In this document: positions 1 to 12,902 of the stretch, one piece after another
How positions within the stretch are numbered: the first letter of the stretch is position 1
How the letters are laid out: every line of letters starts with the position of its first letter
Source of the DNA: Persea americana
Taxonomy: Eukaryota > Streptophyta > Magnoliopsida > Laurales > Lauraceae
Direction of reading: 5' to 3'
DNA length: 64,000 bases
Assembly: GCA_029852735.1 (NCBI GenBank)
Contig: CM056809.1
Coordinates: 75,734,444 to 75,798,443, forward strand
Translations under genes and position numbers: made by a program
The notes under the pieces: generated by a model
Told to the model about the DNA's origin: nothing
Database searches by the model: none
Seen by the model: the letters and a program-made list of their open reading frames with translations, nothing else

Positions 1-2260
1 ACCAAAAAACTCCCACCCATATCTATCTAATTTCTTTAATTTGCGGGCACCCAATTCATTATCTAAACTATTCAATATTCTAAGATGAATGCTAAGCATC
101 AACACGTTTACTATCATAAACCTTCACAAATTTTGAGTTCCATTTGAAAAACACAAACATATCTACAATCGTTGGTTGTACTTGTATATTGATGTGAAAA
201 TGGCAATTTTGACAAACATGGTAATGCTTTTTACATATATATATATATATACCATTTGCATATGAAACTAAGTTTCATATGAATCTTTTACATATTTAAT
301 ACCCATTTTCGCATCCAACATGTAAAAGGCACACTATCTTTTAGGAAATCTAAGAAGTGTATTTCTGTAATTAAGTGCTAAAATAGAAAAACAAAGATGA
401 ACGTGCTTGCAAATATATAATCCCATTGGATGCAGTAAGTCTACCAGGTTGAAAGGTGCTGATGAAGAAGCCTCCTCAAAATTAATGTTCAGAAATGATT
501 AGCTATATTAGCTAGTGTACCTGTTCTTGGTAGTGTGGGACCTACTCTAAGATATGTCCTCTTCTGTTGACCCACAATGCTCATGCTTCACAACACAGTG
601 TTTTTTTTTTTTTTTTTGTTTATATATATATATATATATTTATATCTATATGAAACTAAAGTCAGTACTAGTAAAGTCCTTAGCAGATTCAATAATACAA
701 GCTGTTTTAGATGTTAGTTGACATGTTTGTTGTAGTTCAGATCCATAAGGCACGGGCTCACAAGAAATTCATTTGAGGCTCTTGATGGAGCCACATCTTT
801 TAAAATCTGAATTAGTAAAATCAATGCCCCATGCATTCTTGTATGGGCTGCCGATAAATTTCACCCCAAAAGAAGCTCACATGATCAGTAAGAAACACGT
901 AGTTTCTTCTTATAAATTTTATTTTACTTGCTTTAATTTTATAAGTAAATCAACTGGTGGGACTGAGAAGAAATTCATTTTGAGAATTTCTCAGGAGTCT
1001 GAGCCCAACCCAAGCGTAGTGGTGCTCATGGGCCACGCCATCCCGAAGCTGATCACAGCTCAGCCCACTTTTGGGCCAAGATTAAGTATATACACTGGGC
1101 CTGTTCAAGATTTTGGTCGGACTTGGATTACGTGATAGAAAGCCCAAATCCCACACCCACCCAGACATAACAAGGAGTGCTTGTAAGTTACCTGCTTGGG
1201 AGTTGGTTAGTCAGCATAAGCTTTGCGTTTGCTTTCCGCATCTTGTCGATGCTCGACAGCCCCCACATATACCTGCTACACATGTAGTATAGGGTTGTGC
1301 TTGCACTTGGAGAATTAGTCCTATCAGATCAAATACTAAGGGGATACACTCGAAAGTAAAAACAAAGTACAAACAATGGCTAGAAAGCCCATACAACTCG
1401 TAAAAAGCTGGGTTTGGCTGGGCCTGGCCCGTTCTGGGCTGGCTTCGGCCTGACATTTCTGGCCTGTGTAGGGCTTGGGCCATATACGGGCCTGTGTTTG
1501 TAAAGCGGGGCTGGGTTTGGATAATCTTCAGCCGGGTCCCTCCCGGCCATGAACACCTCTACGTAAGAGGATCTGCACTCATTGTGTTTGTACACTTTGA
1601 TTAGGAGCTCTTCAATTGTTGGAAAAGTGGGAATGAAAAAAGATTGTGATTTTTGAGTTTGTGAAGAAACTTTCTGCATGTCCCTGATATATGCCTTTCT
1701 TTCATCCAATCATGCTTATATCGTGCCCGTGTGAGCCTAGTTAATGCTCATGTTTACAAGGAGTTCGATTAAAATTATCACATTCCATTTCTGTGAAAGT
1801 CCTTATCAAATTTTGGATCCAACCATAAAATTGAGTATGTAACTAACAAATACATTAATCAAATGATTAATCATACTATTGGAGTATATAATTCAGGGAC
1901 ATCCAAACCAAGGCTTTTGACTCAGATAAACCTTAAGTTGAAGGAGTGGAACTTCATATTGGGGACCCATATATTGAATATATGAGCCACTCAAAGTAAA
2001 TTGTCCTTTTACTCCAATAAGAGCTTGTTCCACCATCAAATTGAACACTTGATCACAAATATGGTCACTTTTTTGTACGGAACAATCAATCTTATGGTTG
2101 GACTAACTCCAATCTTTAATAGACGGCCGCCATACAATGTTATTTCACTCCATATTTATTCTCTCCCACCACAAAATAATAGAGCCTCGGCAGAGAGTTT
2201 TGGGTTGGCTGGTGGGCTGCAGACATGTAATGTAATGTAACCTAGCGAGTCAGAGGCAGT
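1..2260. other. 5' intergenic region without a recognised gene
   Basis: AT-rich flank upstream of the glycerol-3-phosphate dehydrogenase gene. It contains short (TA)n runs near 240 and 625. A GGCCTGGCCC/GGGCC-rich stretch at about 1400-1560 ends in GGCCATGAACACCTCTA, which looks like one end of a hAT-type MITE (reverse complement TAGAGGTGTTCATGG); I could not define the other end. A 120-codon open frame at 773-1135 has no family I recognise and no supporting gene structure, so it is not called. Confidence 0.5.
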
Positions 2261-2265
2261 GTGGC

Positions 2266-2272
2266 TATAAAA
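2266..2272 (+). promoter_or_regulatory. TATA box of the glycerol-3-phosphate dehydrogenase gene
   Basis: TATAAAA in the context GGCTATAAAAGCC, 119 bases before the chosen ATG. A transcript start about 30 bases downstream (around 2298) would leave a short pyrimidine-rich leader, a common plant arrangement. Inference from motif and spacing only. Confidence 0.6.
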
Positions 2273-2357
2273 GCCATTCAAAAATCTCTCCCTCTCTTTG
2301 TTCCCCTTCTTCCCCTATCCAAGACCAAGAAGACCCACCACACTCCACTGGCAAGTG

Positions 2358-2384
2358 CTCTCTCTCTCTCTCTCTCTCTCTCTC
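2358..2384 (+). repeat. CT microsatellite in the 5' leader
   Basis: An uninterrupted (CT)n run of 27 bases ending directly at the ATG of the dehydrogenase gene. CT/GA tracts in 5' leaders are common in plants and can bind BBR/BPC GAGA factors; a role here is inference. Confidence 0.85.
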
Positions 2385-5300
2385 ATGGCCGCTGCTTCTG
2401 TTCTTGAAGCTTCGGTTCTCAACCCTCTCTCTTATCAGCTCCAATATCCCAGACCTATAAAAACCCCTCCAAAACCTCTCTCTCTGTACCTTGTCTCCCC
2501 CTCAAAACCCTACCTCTGTTCTCCTGAAAACGCCCAACAAGACCCCCAATCCGCACCAGAGAACCCTAGCCCTGGGTTGGATAATGGCCCCCACAATGCT
2601 CGAAAGGATCGAAAGAGGGCGGTGCGGGTTGCATGGGAGAAGCTGGTCCGGTGGTCCCGCTCCTGGCGCTCCAAGGCCAAGACCGACGTCCTCGAGCGCA
2701 CCAATAAGGTCTGAAACCTTTGAATTCATGCCTTTCCATAGTATATTTTCTTGGGGTTCTTTGTTTCCATGTTACTTTCTTGAATTTTGTTGATTGGTAG
2801 TGGAAATTCTGAATTTTGATTGGTAAGGTACAGCTTTTGTTCACAGGATATTCATTTCTCTGTAGAAATTCTAAAAAACAAAAAAAAAAAAAAAAAAATC
2901 TTGGTGGAATTTTGTATAGTGCATCCCATTTTGTGGGGTTCTCTTGGATGGGTGCGGATTAATGGGTAGAGGGGTTAGTAATGTCTTGGTATGGATTATG
3001 GAATCATCCCCATCTGATGAAAATTAACAGTTTTGGTAACAGTTGGATCAGTGCCAGAGCTCTAGAGTATGTGTATGCACTGTTTGTGTTCTCAAAAACA
3101 CACAAAAAGGAGGGGAAAAAGATCTTGTAAAGATGGATGAAAGTTACCAAATTACCCTTACTTTTATGCTCCTTAGAAAGAATTGTGCCCATGTTTTTTT
3201 TTTTTTTTTCCTCTCAAAAACGAAAAAAGAGTCGGAGGAATCTCTGCATCACACACAGTCTGACATAGTTTACATAGATTTTGAATGATGTAGTTCAAAA
3301 TTCAGTTTGTCTGGTTGTATTAATGGTTATAATATTCTCTATGCACCAACATTGACGACCACTTGTAGCTAGTTTGTGAATTTAGTTGTGTGCATAGAGG
3401 TTGTGCTCATGAATTAGTTTGTTGTTTAGGTTGTTGTTCTTGGAGGTGGATCTTTTGGCACAGCAATGGCAGCTCATGTTGCAGGGAACAAGGCTGATAT
3501 GGAGGTGAGCATGCTTGTAAGGGATGCTCATGTCTGCCAATCTATAAATGAGGGACACTGCAATTTGTAAGTTGGGAGAATAGACTTGCATCCACTTTTC
3601 TTTGTATTTTATTTTATTTTTAATTGAATGGTCATCCACTTGTCTCAAATGTATGCAATATTTATTTATACTATTTTTATGCCTAATTCACTTTCACTAA
3701 AAGAAAACACTGTTGGTTTGTTTATCCTATAGTCTAGTTTTTTTTTTTTTTTTCTTTTTATTTTTTGAAATTTCTTTTATATAGGAAAGAAAATAAACAT
3801 ATTTGTTTGGTTGGAACACCTTCAACAACTTTATCCTTGTTAGTTGGCCTTGTATAATGTATGATCACAAGTTTTTTTTTTTTTTTCTTCTTACACATTT
3901 ATCTAGTCTCAATTGGCAAAATGAGACTATCTGATGAGCTCAAATGGATAAAACTCGATTGAATTGGACAAACCAAAAAAATAGATCTAACTCAAACTAG
4001 ATTTACAATCAAATATGCCATCATAAGGAGAAAATAGCTTACCCCAAATCGCATATTTATTGTCACTTGATTGGTCTTCAATCCTTGGGTGGCGCACACT
4101 CAAAACAATGGAGAAGAGTAGAAAGGATGAAACCATGCATCACTTTGCTAAAGAAGTCAAAAATTCATCCAAGCATAGGGTCGGACATCTGATTCTATTG
4201 TTTAGATCATGTTTGACACAACTTAAAACCATAGGCACTAGATTTAATTCTAGCCATCCATCTAATCTAGCTAATAAAAGGAAATATTAAACAAATCCTT
4301 ACAAAACCCAACAATTGCTAAAATAAAGGAAGTAAACTACATTTAGAAAGTTCCTAGATTGAAATCCCCTCTTGGATGTCCACTTTGGAGAGGCTTCCTC
4401 TCTATTGCCGCTTTGAAACCTTTTTGGCTTAATTTGCATCTTGGCATACGGAAAGCCTTCCCTCTCTTGGGCTAAAAAATAGAAAGGTTCCAATTTTGGA
4501 TTGCTTGCACGAGGGATGATTGGGCGTCCCATTTTATGTGTGCTAAGGACTTAAGGGTCCCACCTTTTGAGCATGTAGGGCCAAGGGTTGGCCCTACTTG
4601 TTCATTATAGGCTTGGTTAGGACTCAATTGGGTTTGTGGGCCCACGTTAAATGTAGCAATTTTTTTTTCTAATTTTAAATCCAAATTAAGCCCACTCCAT
4701 GTTAGATTTGAGCCTTTATGATTGATTGGGCCCAACTAAGATGGGTCAAGAGGCCATTCGACCAAACAAAGTGACCCGAATAATTGAGGGCCTGATCAGT
4801 TACAGGCTCCACTGAATCTGGACCATCTGCTCCTGCATCACACACACCCCTGAACTTTTACAGATTTTGTGTGATGCTAGTACCAACGGTTTAGTAAGGT
4901 TTTAGCATGGTAGTTCAATATATCAACAGGCTTAGATTTATATTGGCCCACAATTAAGCTCAAGGACCACATATGCCATGCAAATGCGAGAGTGTGCGCG
5001 CACGCGCGTGCTTTTTAATTACCTTTTAAGTATTTATGCGAGAGTCAGAAGCTAGGGTGGATTATGGATGCAGCAAATTATAACTTATTTTTTAAAATAT
5101 TGGCAGCAGCCTAGCAGTAGCAGGTAACTACATTGATAAATTATTACATTTCAATGAGGCTGAGTTTTGTGAAATTCTGATCAATATGTGGAAGTTATGT
5201 TACTTTCAAATAGGGTAAAATAGGGATAAAGTTTTTTAGAATTTTCTAGGTGCTTCTTTAGAATGTTTTAGTTGCTGGTTTAATTATATGAGCCTTGATT

Positions 5301-8300
5301 AAAGCATGTCATGCCAGGATGTTATTAGATGGATGATTTAGGTTAGATTAAGGGCTTCTTTTGTAACAAATTGTACAAAAATATAATGGCTTTTAACTTG
5401 GTAGCCTTCACTGTGTAATTTTCTTGTTCTGTGCTCTTCTTGGTATAATGCTTTTATACAATTTTGCCCCTTTTAGTTCTTCTAGTGGGGGCTGGTTGTT
5501 CTTTGTAGTTTCTTCCTTTAATATATTCGATCGTACCATTCGAGGTATATATAGGGCCTGATGGCCCACCTTTTAATGAGTTTTTCTTAATATCAGTGAA
5601 ACAAGAGGGGGTTTGGGCTTTATACCCGTTTCTCCTTCATTTCATGCAAACAAGGTCAGGTTCAGGCTAGTTCTACACACTTTGTTTTATGTGATTCTCT
5701 ACTTTTCATCAGTGAGGTCGTGCATAGTTGAAGTATAAATTATATTTTGTGAGATTTTTTTACAAAGAACGATCCCTATATTTTAGATGGCCACGCCTAT
5801 TTATCGACCCATGTGTGAGTTTGGCCCATCTCGATAAAGTTTTTCGTGTTTTGGCATTGAGTTATTCTTGAATTGGTTGAAGAAGTTTTATTGTAGTTGC
5901 TAAAATCCCCATTGTGTGCATGAATGCTGTGTTTGGAAATTTTTGGGCTAGGTCAGGAGGGGTCCAACACCATATTATTCAGGACTAACTCAAACTTGGT
6001 CAGGAGTCAGGACAATTCCTGGTTTCATCATTGTGGTTATGTGATCTTTGGAAATTCACAGATGAATTGCTTCCTTTCTGATCGAGAACATGTACATTTT
6101 CTATTGTCACATGTTGGCCTAATCATTCTTTTGTCAAGGTTCATTATTGTTTTCTACAATTGCCTAAAGATTTGATATATATATATGCCTACAATTCTGA
6201 ATTTGCCATCCATTTGGGTGTGCTACGGTTGTTTTCTCCCAGCAAATATTTCCCAGAACACAAGCTGCCAGACAATGTTATTGCAACTACTGATGCTAAG
6301 ATGGCGTTGCTGGGCGCTGATTTTTGCCTACACGCTGTTCCAGTGCAGGTAATTGGAAGCCTCTCTTACATGCTTTTGTTCTGTTAATGCTTTAACCCAT
6401 ATGGCCCTCTAGTAGAATGAGTATCCCTTTTCTGTTCAGTGACTGAGGTAACAATCTTGGGAATATGATTTTATTCTTAACTAAAGAGAAAAAGGTCCCA
6501 ACATATGATTTGCTTTAATGCCGTAGCTTCCATTTCTCCTGCGCTGTTTGCCAACTGGTGGTGCTCATAGGTGAATAAAAATGAGATCGGGATTCTATGT
6601 TCTTACTCTGGTCGTGTTTGGATGTGGAGTGGAAGAATGAGAAGATCCTTGTGGAAAGAGAATGGCTATTGCTATTATCACCTCATAGGCCACACACATC
6701 AGTTTCACCTCATAATATGAACTCTGCTGAGTGCAACAGTCAAAAGGGATTTATATGGATTTAATCTCATTGCTACTTGCTATTGAAGAATTCAATAGTA
6801 AAGCACAAAGCCATTTGATATGAACATGTTAGACCTACTGATATTGGCTATCTACTGTCCAAATCACCTCATTCTTTTCCTCTCCAAGCACTTCATTACC
6901 AATGAAATAATAATAATAATAATTTTTGTTACCTCTAGATCCATTTATCCGAAGGACAGTCTCAATTTATCAAATTTATACCACTTGTGGGGCCCACCTA
7001 AATGCTGGATAGATCACTGGGGGCCAGATGGAAGGTTTCTTTGTGGATTAGGAGTTGGCACAAAAATCATCCCAGTCAGAAAATTATAACCATTGATTTT
7101 AGGGCCCCAAAATTTCATGGTTTTATGGTTGGTAGATTTTGGAGATTGAATTTAACTGTGAATATGACTTTAATTTGCATCGAGATTTCGGGTATACCAA
7201 TTTGAGTGGGGTAGGTGGGTGTCAAGGAAGACAATTGATGTTGTGGCACTACAAAATGATTATAAAACTGTTTCAGCTTCAAGAAAAATTGATACGCTCT
7301 CTAAAAATTTCAATCTATATTTTTAGAGTAATTTTTCCATCTCTGCTGTTTTATTGTGCTGTTTTCCTGGTGTTTATGTTCTTTGTTTGGTGTTTTACCT
7401 TGTCAGTAAAGCCCTCTTGTACTGCCTTGCTATATTAATGAAAGATACTTTTCAAAAAAAAATTTAATTTTTCCATCATCTATCTTATTGCAGTTCAGTT
7501 CATCTTTCCTCGAAGGCATTTCAGAGCATGTTGATCCAAACTTGCCATTTATATCCCTTAGCAAGGGTTTGGAGCTCAACACCTTGAGGACCATGTCACA
7601 AATTATTCCTAAAGCACTCGGAAACCCTAGCCAACCTTTTGTAACTCTGTCAGGTCCTTCATTCGCATTGGAACTTATGAGGAAATTACCAACAGGTTTT
7701 CTACCAACTTATCACCAAAGCTTGAGTAACCAATAGCTCTAGTCTTGAGGTGAATTAGGCCATCAAGTGGAGAATTTAACTAGCCATTTTTTTACGCTTA
7801 GAGTGCTATGCAGGTTGTTTATGGGTTTACTAATTAATTAGTGATGAATATACCCAAGCTATAGCTGCAACTTGTACATGGTTCAGTGGTTGAAGCAATT
7901 GTTCTTATTATTGATTTATGTCCCTGCAGCAATGGTGGTGGCATCAAAAGACAAAAAGCTGGCAAGTGCTGCTCAGCAGCTGATAGCTTCTAACAATCTG
8001 AGGATTAACTCATCAAGGTGGGAAACTTCCCTGGTTGCACTAACTATGATTCCCAGCATGTCAAGTTTGTTTCTCTAATAACTATTTGGTTGATAGAAAC
8101 CTAACTTATAGAGTTTAGAATTTAAACATGCAAGTTTAACTCACAAACTGTTAGTTGCAGTGATGTTATAGGGGTGGAAATTGCAGGTGCACTTAAAAAT
8201 GTGCTTGCGATAGCTGCAGGAATTGTGGAGGGGATGAATCTTGGCAATAATTGTATGGCTGCTCTTGTGGCACAAGGTTGTTCAGAGATTCGATGGTTGG

Positions 8301-11300
8301 CAACAAAGGTATTTGAATTTATTTTTTACTAGCACAATTTATATAACTAGTTGTTTCCCTCGTTTCACATTGTTTTGCTATCACATTTTATCAATTCCAG
8401 AGGAGTTTCCGCGTGAACTCAGCTGGGAAGCTTATTTATTGATGTTATTCTTCCTTGGAAGTAACAAAATGGCAGGGACACTTCTCATAATGTCAATTTT
8501 GCTTATGCTTTATATAATGGTCATAGTGGAATTCATTATTTTTCTCTTTTCAAGTTACAATTGATGCTTATATGCACATAAGCCTGTTGATTATGTACAC
8601 GGTTCAAAATAGCGGCCACTACGTATCGGCCGTAGCGGTCAAGGCCGCTATGCTATTTTGAAAATAGCAGTGCTACAGTCTAAAACCTAGTAGAGCCATG
8701 CAATTGTAATTTTAAACATATTTTTTCTTATTTCTTCTCCTTAATAGCCTTTCTTAAGGTTTGTCTCTACTCTTATTTGGTTTCAAATCACAAAAAAACA
8801 CAAGATTAGCTGTTATACAATATTAAAAAAAAAAATTGACTGCTTAAAAAAGTCACACTGCTACACTGCTAAGTATCGCTGCAACCGCTACGTATTGCCT
8901 GCTATGTAGCATTTTAGCCACTAGCCAATATGCCCGCCACAACCGCAACCACTATTTTGATCCTTGATTATGTATAAGGCTTACGTATCAGCCATGATCT
9001 TTCACAATAAAAAAAACAAAATAGTGCCACTTTATCCTCTTATCGTGGTATGATGGTTAGCTGGGGCAATGTATCTCCTACTGGCCAATCAGGGTTGCAC
9101 AACAATAGTCTTGAGGACAGTTGAAGCACCGCCAACGACACAAGTTGCACGTTTTTTTAGGCACCTCCAACTACGGGGCAGGTCCATCTAATTCATGTCC
9201 ACTGTCCGACTGTTACATGGTATTGTTTTTTCACAGTCCAAAATGGACATGTATTGTCATATCTGACACTTCATTCTATGCAAAATATCTGTTCTTGCTG
9301 TATTCATGGTGTCCTTTCTATAGATGTGCCATATTTGGGTATCATAGGTTGCATCATAGGGGTAGCATCAATAGGGGATAAAATTAGGAAAACTCGTTTG
9401 AGATGGTTTGGGCACATCCAATGCAGGCTAGCAACGGCGCTGGTAAGGAAAAGTTTGCCTAGGCCTAGCAAGGGGAAATGGTAATAAGCCGAAGATAATG
9501 TAGATGGAGATGGTAAAAATAGATATGAAGAAGTGCAACTTATCTGAGGATTTTGCTTAAGATAGATCAGAATGGAGAAACAAAATTCATGTAGCTGACC
9601 CCAATATAGTTGGGACAAGGCTTTGATGATGATAATAGGTTGCATGAGATTTTTTGATAATTCAATCCTCGAGTCAGTTAAGGGAAAAATGCAGGCTTAT
9701 AAAACTTGCATGTATGAAGCCAAGTTATTTTAATCTTGTAGATCTACGTCACTAAGAAAATGAGAGGTTGAAGAAAAATGGTCGAAGACAGCTGTGAGAG
9801 ATGTAGATGAAGTGTATCTCTCTCACAGCTGTCCCCAGCTATTGGCTCTACTGCATCACTTATACAGACTCAAGAAAATGGAACATGAAGATAAATAATT
9901 GCTAGTTCCTTTTATTACTGAATGAAGTCTTCAAGGATCATGTTCTTTCGAGCCTCCTTTAACCAGGACAGGTTAAATGTTGGAGTAGATTCTCAAGCAT
10001 TCATTATCTAGCTGTGGTTTACCCATGCACTTGGCATTTTCTGTTTCCAAGGAAAAAAACTGGTTTTCTAAATAATAATAAATAAATAAAAACACTTACA
10101 TTTGGTGGATTGCTGTCCTCAAGGAATTCTTTTTTAACTTCCAATGAAACTAAAAGGAATTCCATTTGGTGGAATGAAGTGCTGAAATATACCATAAGAG
10201 AAAAAAATCAAGTGCCGAAATATTCCCTGAGAAGTTGGCAGGTTACATTGAGGAAATTCTGGCATTGAGATTAATAATGATATCTTTTAGCTGCATTCCG
10301 CAGGATGCTAAATTGCTAATGGAGAGGCAGACCAGTTAGCAAAATTGGGAGTTCTCCAAACAAAAGTTATATCTGATTGTTTTGGTGTCTTGAGAAATTG
10401 ATGTCCATTTTCTTTGTTTTGTAAGTCCTCAATCTTGTGTGGATGTGCCGTAAGAGATAATGTCCCCTAATGCAAATACCATCATTCAATAATAATAATA
10501 ATAGTACAAAAAAAAAAAAAAAATTCCAAGGAAGTACTCTTCTCATGTATAAACTGCAGTGCATCATTTTTTTTCAAAGTTGATTTCTAACCACCTAATT
10601 TTCCATCACATGCTTGGACTTATTTTCTTAAGGACATGAGGAAGAGAACCATGTTTGCTAAGTTCACCACATGCCTAGAATATGGCAGGCTTTTGCCAAT
10701 TTTAATTCTTTTTTCTTCCCAACATTTCTGCCCCTTTGTAGTTGGAATGCTGCCACACAAAACAAACATATGGGACCCGCAGAATGGGCCACAGCATGCA
10801 ATCCTCATATGAGGGCCCCACCAATGATCAAGTCATCCTTTTGTAATATAGATTTACAATATATTTACTTATATGACACTGATCCTAATATTATCCTCAT
10901 CACCATCATCTGCTTTAATGACTTCCCGGGAACTCAGGGTAGGTTACACTGATCCTAATGTAACCCATTTTGATTTTCTTTTCATGTAGGGCCTGTTACA
11001 GTGATGTAATACCTGATTTAGCTTGATCTTGTGAACCAGCATGATGGTTAGACATGTATCTTATGCAAAAAGATTTTACCAGATGAGCTACTTTCACCAT
11101 TTACACAATGTGTGGGGTGCCCACTTAATGATCGATCTCATGAAACTTGAGTATGTGAAAGCTCATGTAGAATCAAATTTCATCCCATTTACCCATGCAA
11201 TTATTTAATGGTGCTAATTTTAATCTGAACTTATCCAACCTGCTTAACCTATTTATGTACCCACAATTACAATTGGAAGGGCAGATTTTCCACTCTCAAA

Positions 11301-12902
11301 ACCCAATTTGGATGATGTGTTCACCACAAAGTCTGCATGCTTTTTAGTGCTATGTTTAGACCTAGTGACCTAAATTGTATTGATTTTAGATTTTATGCCA
11401 TGATTACATATTGACATGATATGGTTATTTTCTTAGGAAAGCAAGATGGCATTGCCTTAGTAAATGAGTTTTCACCTATTAAATTCCCAGAGAATCCCGA
11501 GGAAAGTAGGTTTAACTAAGAAAACCTGGTGTGCTCTAATTAGCTTTATTATTTTTTTAGAGGCCAAAAATGAGGGCGTGTCCATTATTCTTAAAGCACC
11601 TCTCATCTCAGGGCCTTGATTACCATTTTAAATTCCATGATTTCTATCTTAGTACTCCATGCGAGGTGGTTTCTATCCCATAAAAAAAAATTCCATCTTT
11701 TTGCAGCTTCTTAATATCCACCTTCTCAGACAATGAAACTCCTCTCTAATAAGTTGATGACCTTTTCGATTGACTTCCGAACTCATTCCTTTCTCCTCTT
11801 TGCAATTTCCTTCAAAGGAGCATTTTTTAGAAAAGAAAAAAAAAATCCCTCGTACAAAAATGTAGAAAAACTGTCTTAGAGATGACTTACTGTATAAAAC
11901 ATGCTGCTGCTTCAATTTTTATTTATGTATTTATTTTTGCTACACTAGGCTACTAGTCAGGGAGTGTTAACTTAAGTTGGAGACCCAGGGATCGATCCCC
12001 ACCTCTCAACCATGAGTGTGTGTATGTTGGCTTCTTCGATTCAATATTAGTAAGCTATTTATGATTTCTATGATTTTTGGTGTCTCCTTATGGTTACATT
12101 TCTAAAGAGTGATGTGCATGGAGTGCTTTTCTACAATTATACCTGCATTTTCTTGTGAACATGCCAGTGTTCCTGGTTAACGTTGTTTTTTCATAGAAGA
12201 TAAAACCTAAATCCAACTTATGATGGGTCTTCTTGCCTCACATTTCTCATTCTGGATTGAAGATGGGTGCAAAATCAACTACACTTACTGGCTTATCTGG
12301 AACTGGTGACATTATGCTCACATGCTTCGTCAATCTTTCAAGAAACAGAACGGTTGGAGTGCGTCTTGGATCAGGAGAGAAGCTCGATAAGATTTTGAGT
12401 TCTATGAATCAGGTTTCAGTCTTCCAGTAGCTTCTTCTCTCATTTGAGGTGCTCTTCAAAATCATATGAAATCACTTAATAGCATCTTTGTTTAGGTAGC
12501 TGAAGGTGTATCAACAGCTGGAGCTGTTATTGCATTGGCACAAAAATACAATGTGAAGATGCCAGTCTTGACAGCTGTTGCCCGCATCATTGACAATGAA
12601 TTGACTCCTAAGAAAGCTGTTCTTGAGTTGATGAGCCTTCCTCAGGTTATTCTATTACTCTGCAAATTTGGTATCCATAATTTCTTTCTTAGTTCCAAAC
12701 TGAAATATTTGGTCGGAATTCAGCTTCTCTCTTTTTAACCCTTCTTTTTTTCTTTTCTTTTTTTTTTTGTTTGGAAAAGTATATGGACATTTTTAATTGA
12801 TACATAAAGTTGATTTTTGTAATGCTACATAGTATAGTGGAAAAGAAATTGGTTTTTAAATTTTTTTTATTTATTTTTGCCATCTAGGTTGAAGAAGTGT
12901 GA
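2385..12902 (+). CDS. GLY1: Chloroplast NAD-dependent glycerol-3-phosphate dehydrogenase, nine exons
   Basis: Reduces dihydroxyacetone phosphate to glycerol-3-phosphate with NADH, feeding plastid (prokaryotic-pathway) glycerolipid synthesis; the Arabidopsis homologue GLY1/SFD1 also affects systemic acquired resistance. Exons: 2385-2708, 3430-3566, 6243-6348, 7494-7695, 7930-8017, 8161-8308, 12263-12412, 12496-12645, 12888-12902. All introns are GT-AG and the frame stays open, giving 439 aa against about 420 in Arabidopsis. Residues 1 to about 75 are Ser/Pro/Leu-rich and fit a transit peptide. The Rossmann loop VVVLGGGSFGTAMA starts at residue 109. SLSKGLE holds Lys213 and GALKNVLAI holds the family's catalytic-type Lys298. 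SGPSFALEL and GLSGTGDIMLT are family signatures. The last exon encodes only VEEV and the stop. Intron 6 is 3954 bases long and carries transposon insertions; intron 2 is 2676 bases. The ATG is the first in frame after the TATA box and CT leader. Confidence 0.95.
5000..5011. repeat. Perfect alternating purine-pyrimidine palindrome in intron 2
   Basis: GCACGCGCGTGC is a perfect 12-base palindrome inside a longer alternating stretch (about 4992-5011, GTGTGCGCGCACGCGCGTGC). Such sequence is prone to form Z-DNA or a small cruciform. It stands out in AT-rich intron DNA. Any function is unknown. Confidence 0.7.
8598..8966. mobile_element. hAT-type MITE with intact 8-bp target duplication, in intron 6
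   Basis: A 369-base non-coding element. Its left end CACGGTTCAAAATAG and right end CTATTTTGATCCTTG are inverted repeats with two mismatches in 15. ATTATGTA lies directly outside both ends (8590-8597 and 8967-8974), and 8 bp is the target-site length of hAT transposons. The interior is built of CCGCTA/TAGCGG-like subrepeats and would fold back on itself. It lies in the first part of the 4-kb intron of the dehydrogenase gene. Confidence 0.8.
9355..9634 (+). mobile_element. 5'-truncated RTE-clade LINE fragment in intron 6
   Basis: The translation reads IRKTRLRWFGHIQ, the C-terminal signature of plant RTE-type reverse transcriptases. It is followed by stops and by the family's 3' end, TTGGGACAAGGCTTTGATG plus GATGATGATAA. 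The fragment is flanked by a perfect 11-base direct repeat, ATAGGTTGCAT, at 9344-9354 and 9635-9645, as expected for target-primed insertion of a truncated LINE. It has the same strand as the host gene. Confidence 0.88.
9787..9833. repeat. Perfect 15-bp hairpin in intron 6
   Basis: GACAGCTGTGAGAGA (9787-9801) is exactly repeated in reverse complement at 9819-9833 with a 17-base spacer. It would form a stem-loop in the pre-mRNA. It may be the remnant of a foldback element or only a local inverted duplication; the stem is short for a microRNA precursor. Confidence 0.7.
10270..10515 (+). mobile_element. Possible LINE 3' end with RNase H-like remnant
   Basis: One frame reads NGEADQLAKLGVLQ, which resembles the EADxLAKxG segment near the end of the RNase H-like domain of plant non-LTR elements. 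It is followed after stops by non-coding sequence ending in (TAA)n at about 10488-10501 and a poly-A run. The match is short, no target duplication was found, and the upstream part is missing. Confidence 0.35.

Noticed and set aside
773..1135. 120-codon open frame in the 5' flank
   Set aside because: No recognisable domain, no promoter or splice support, and the flank is repeat-rich. It could be a relic but nothing supports a gene.
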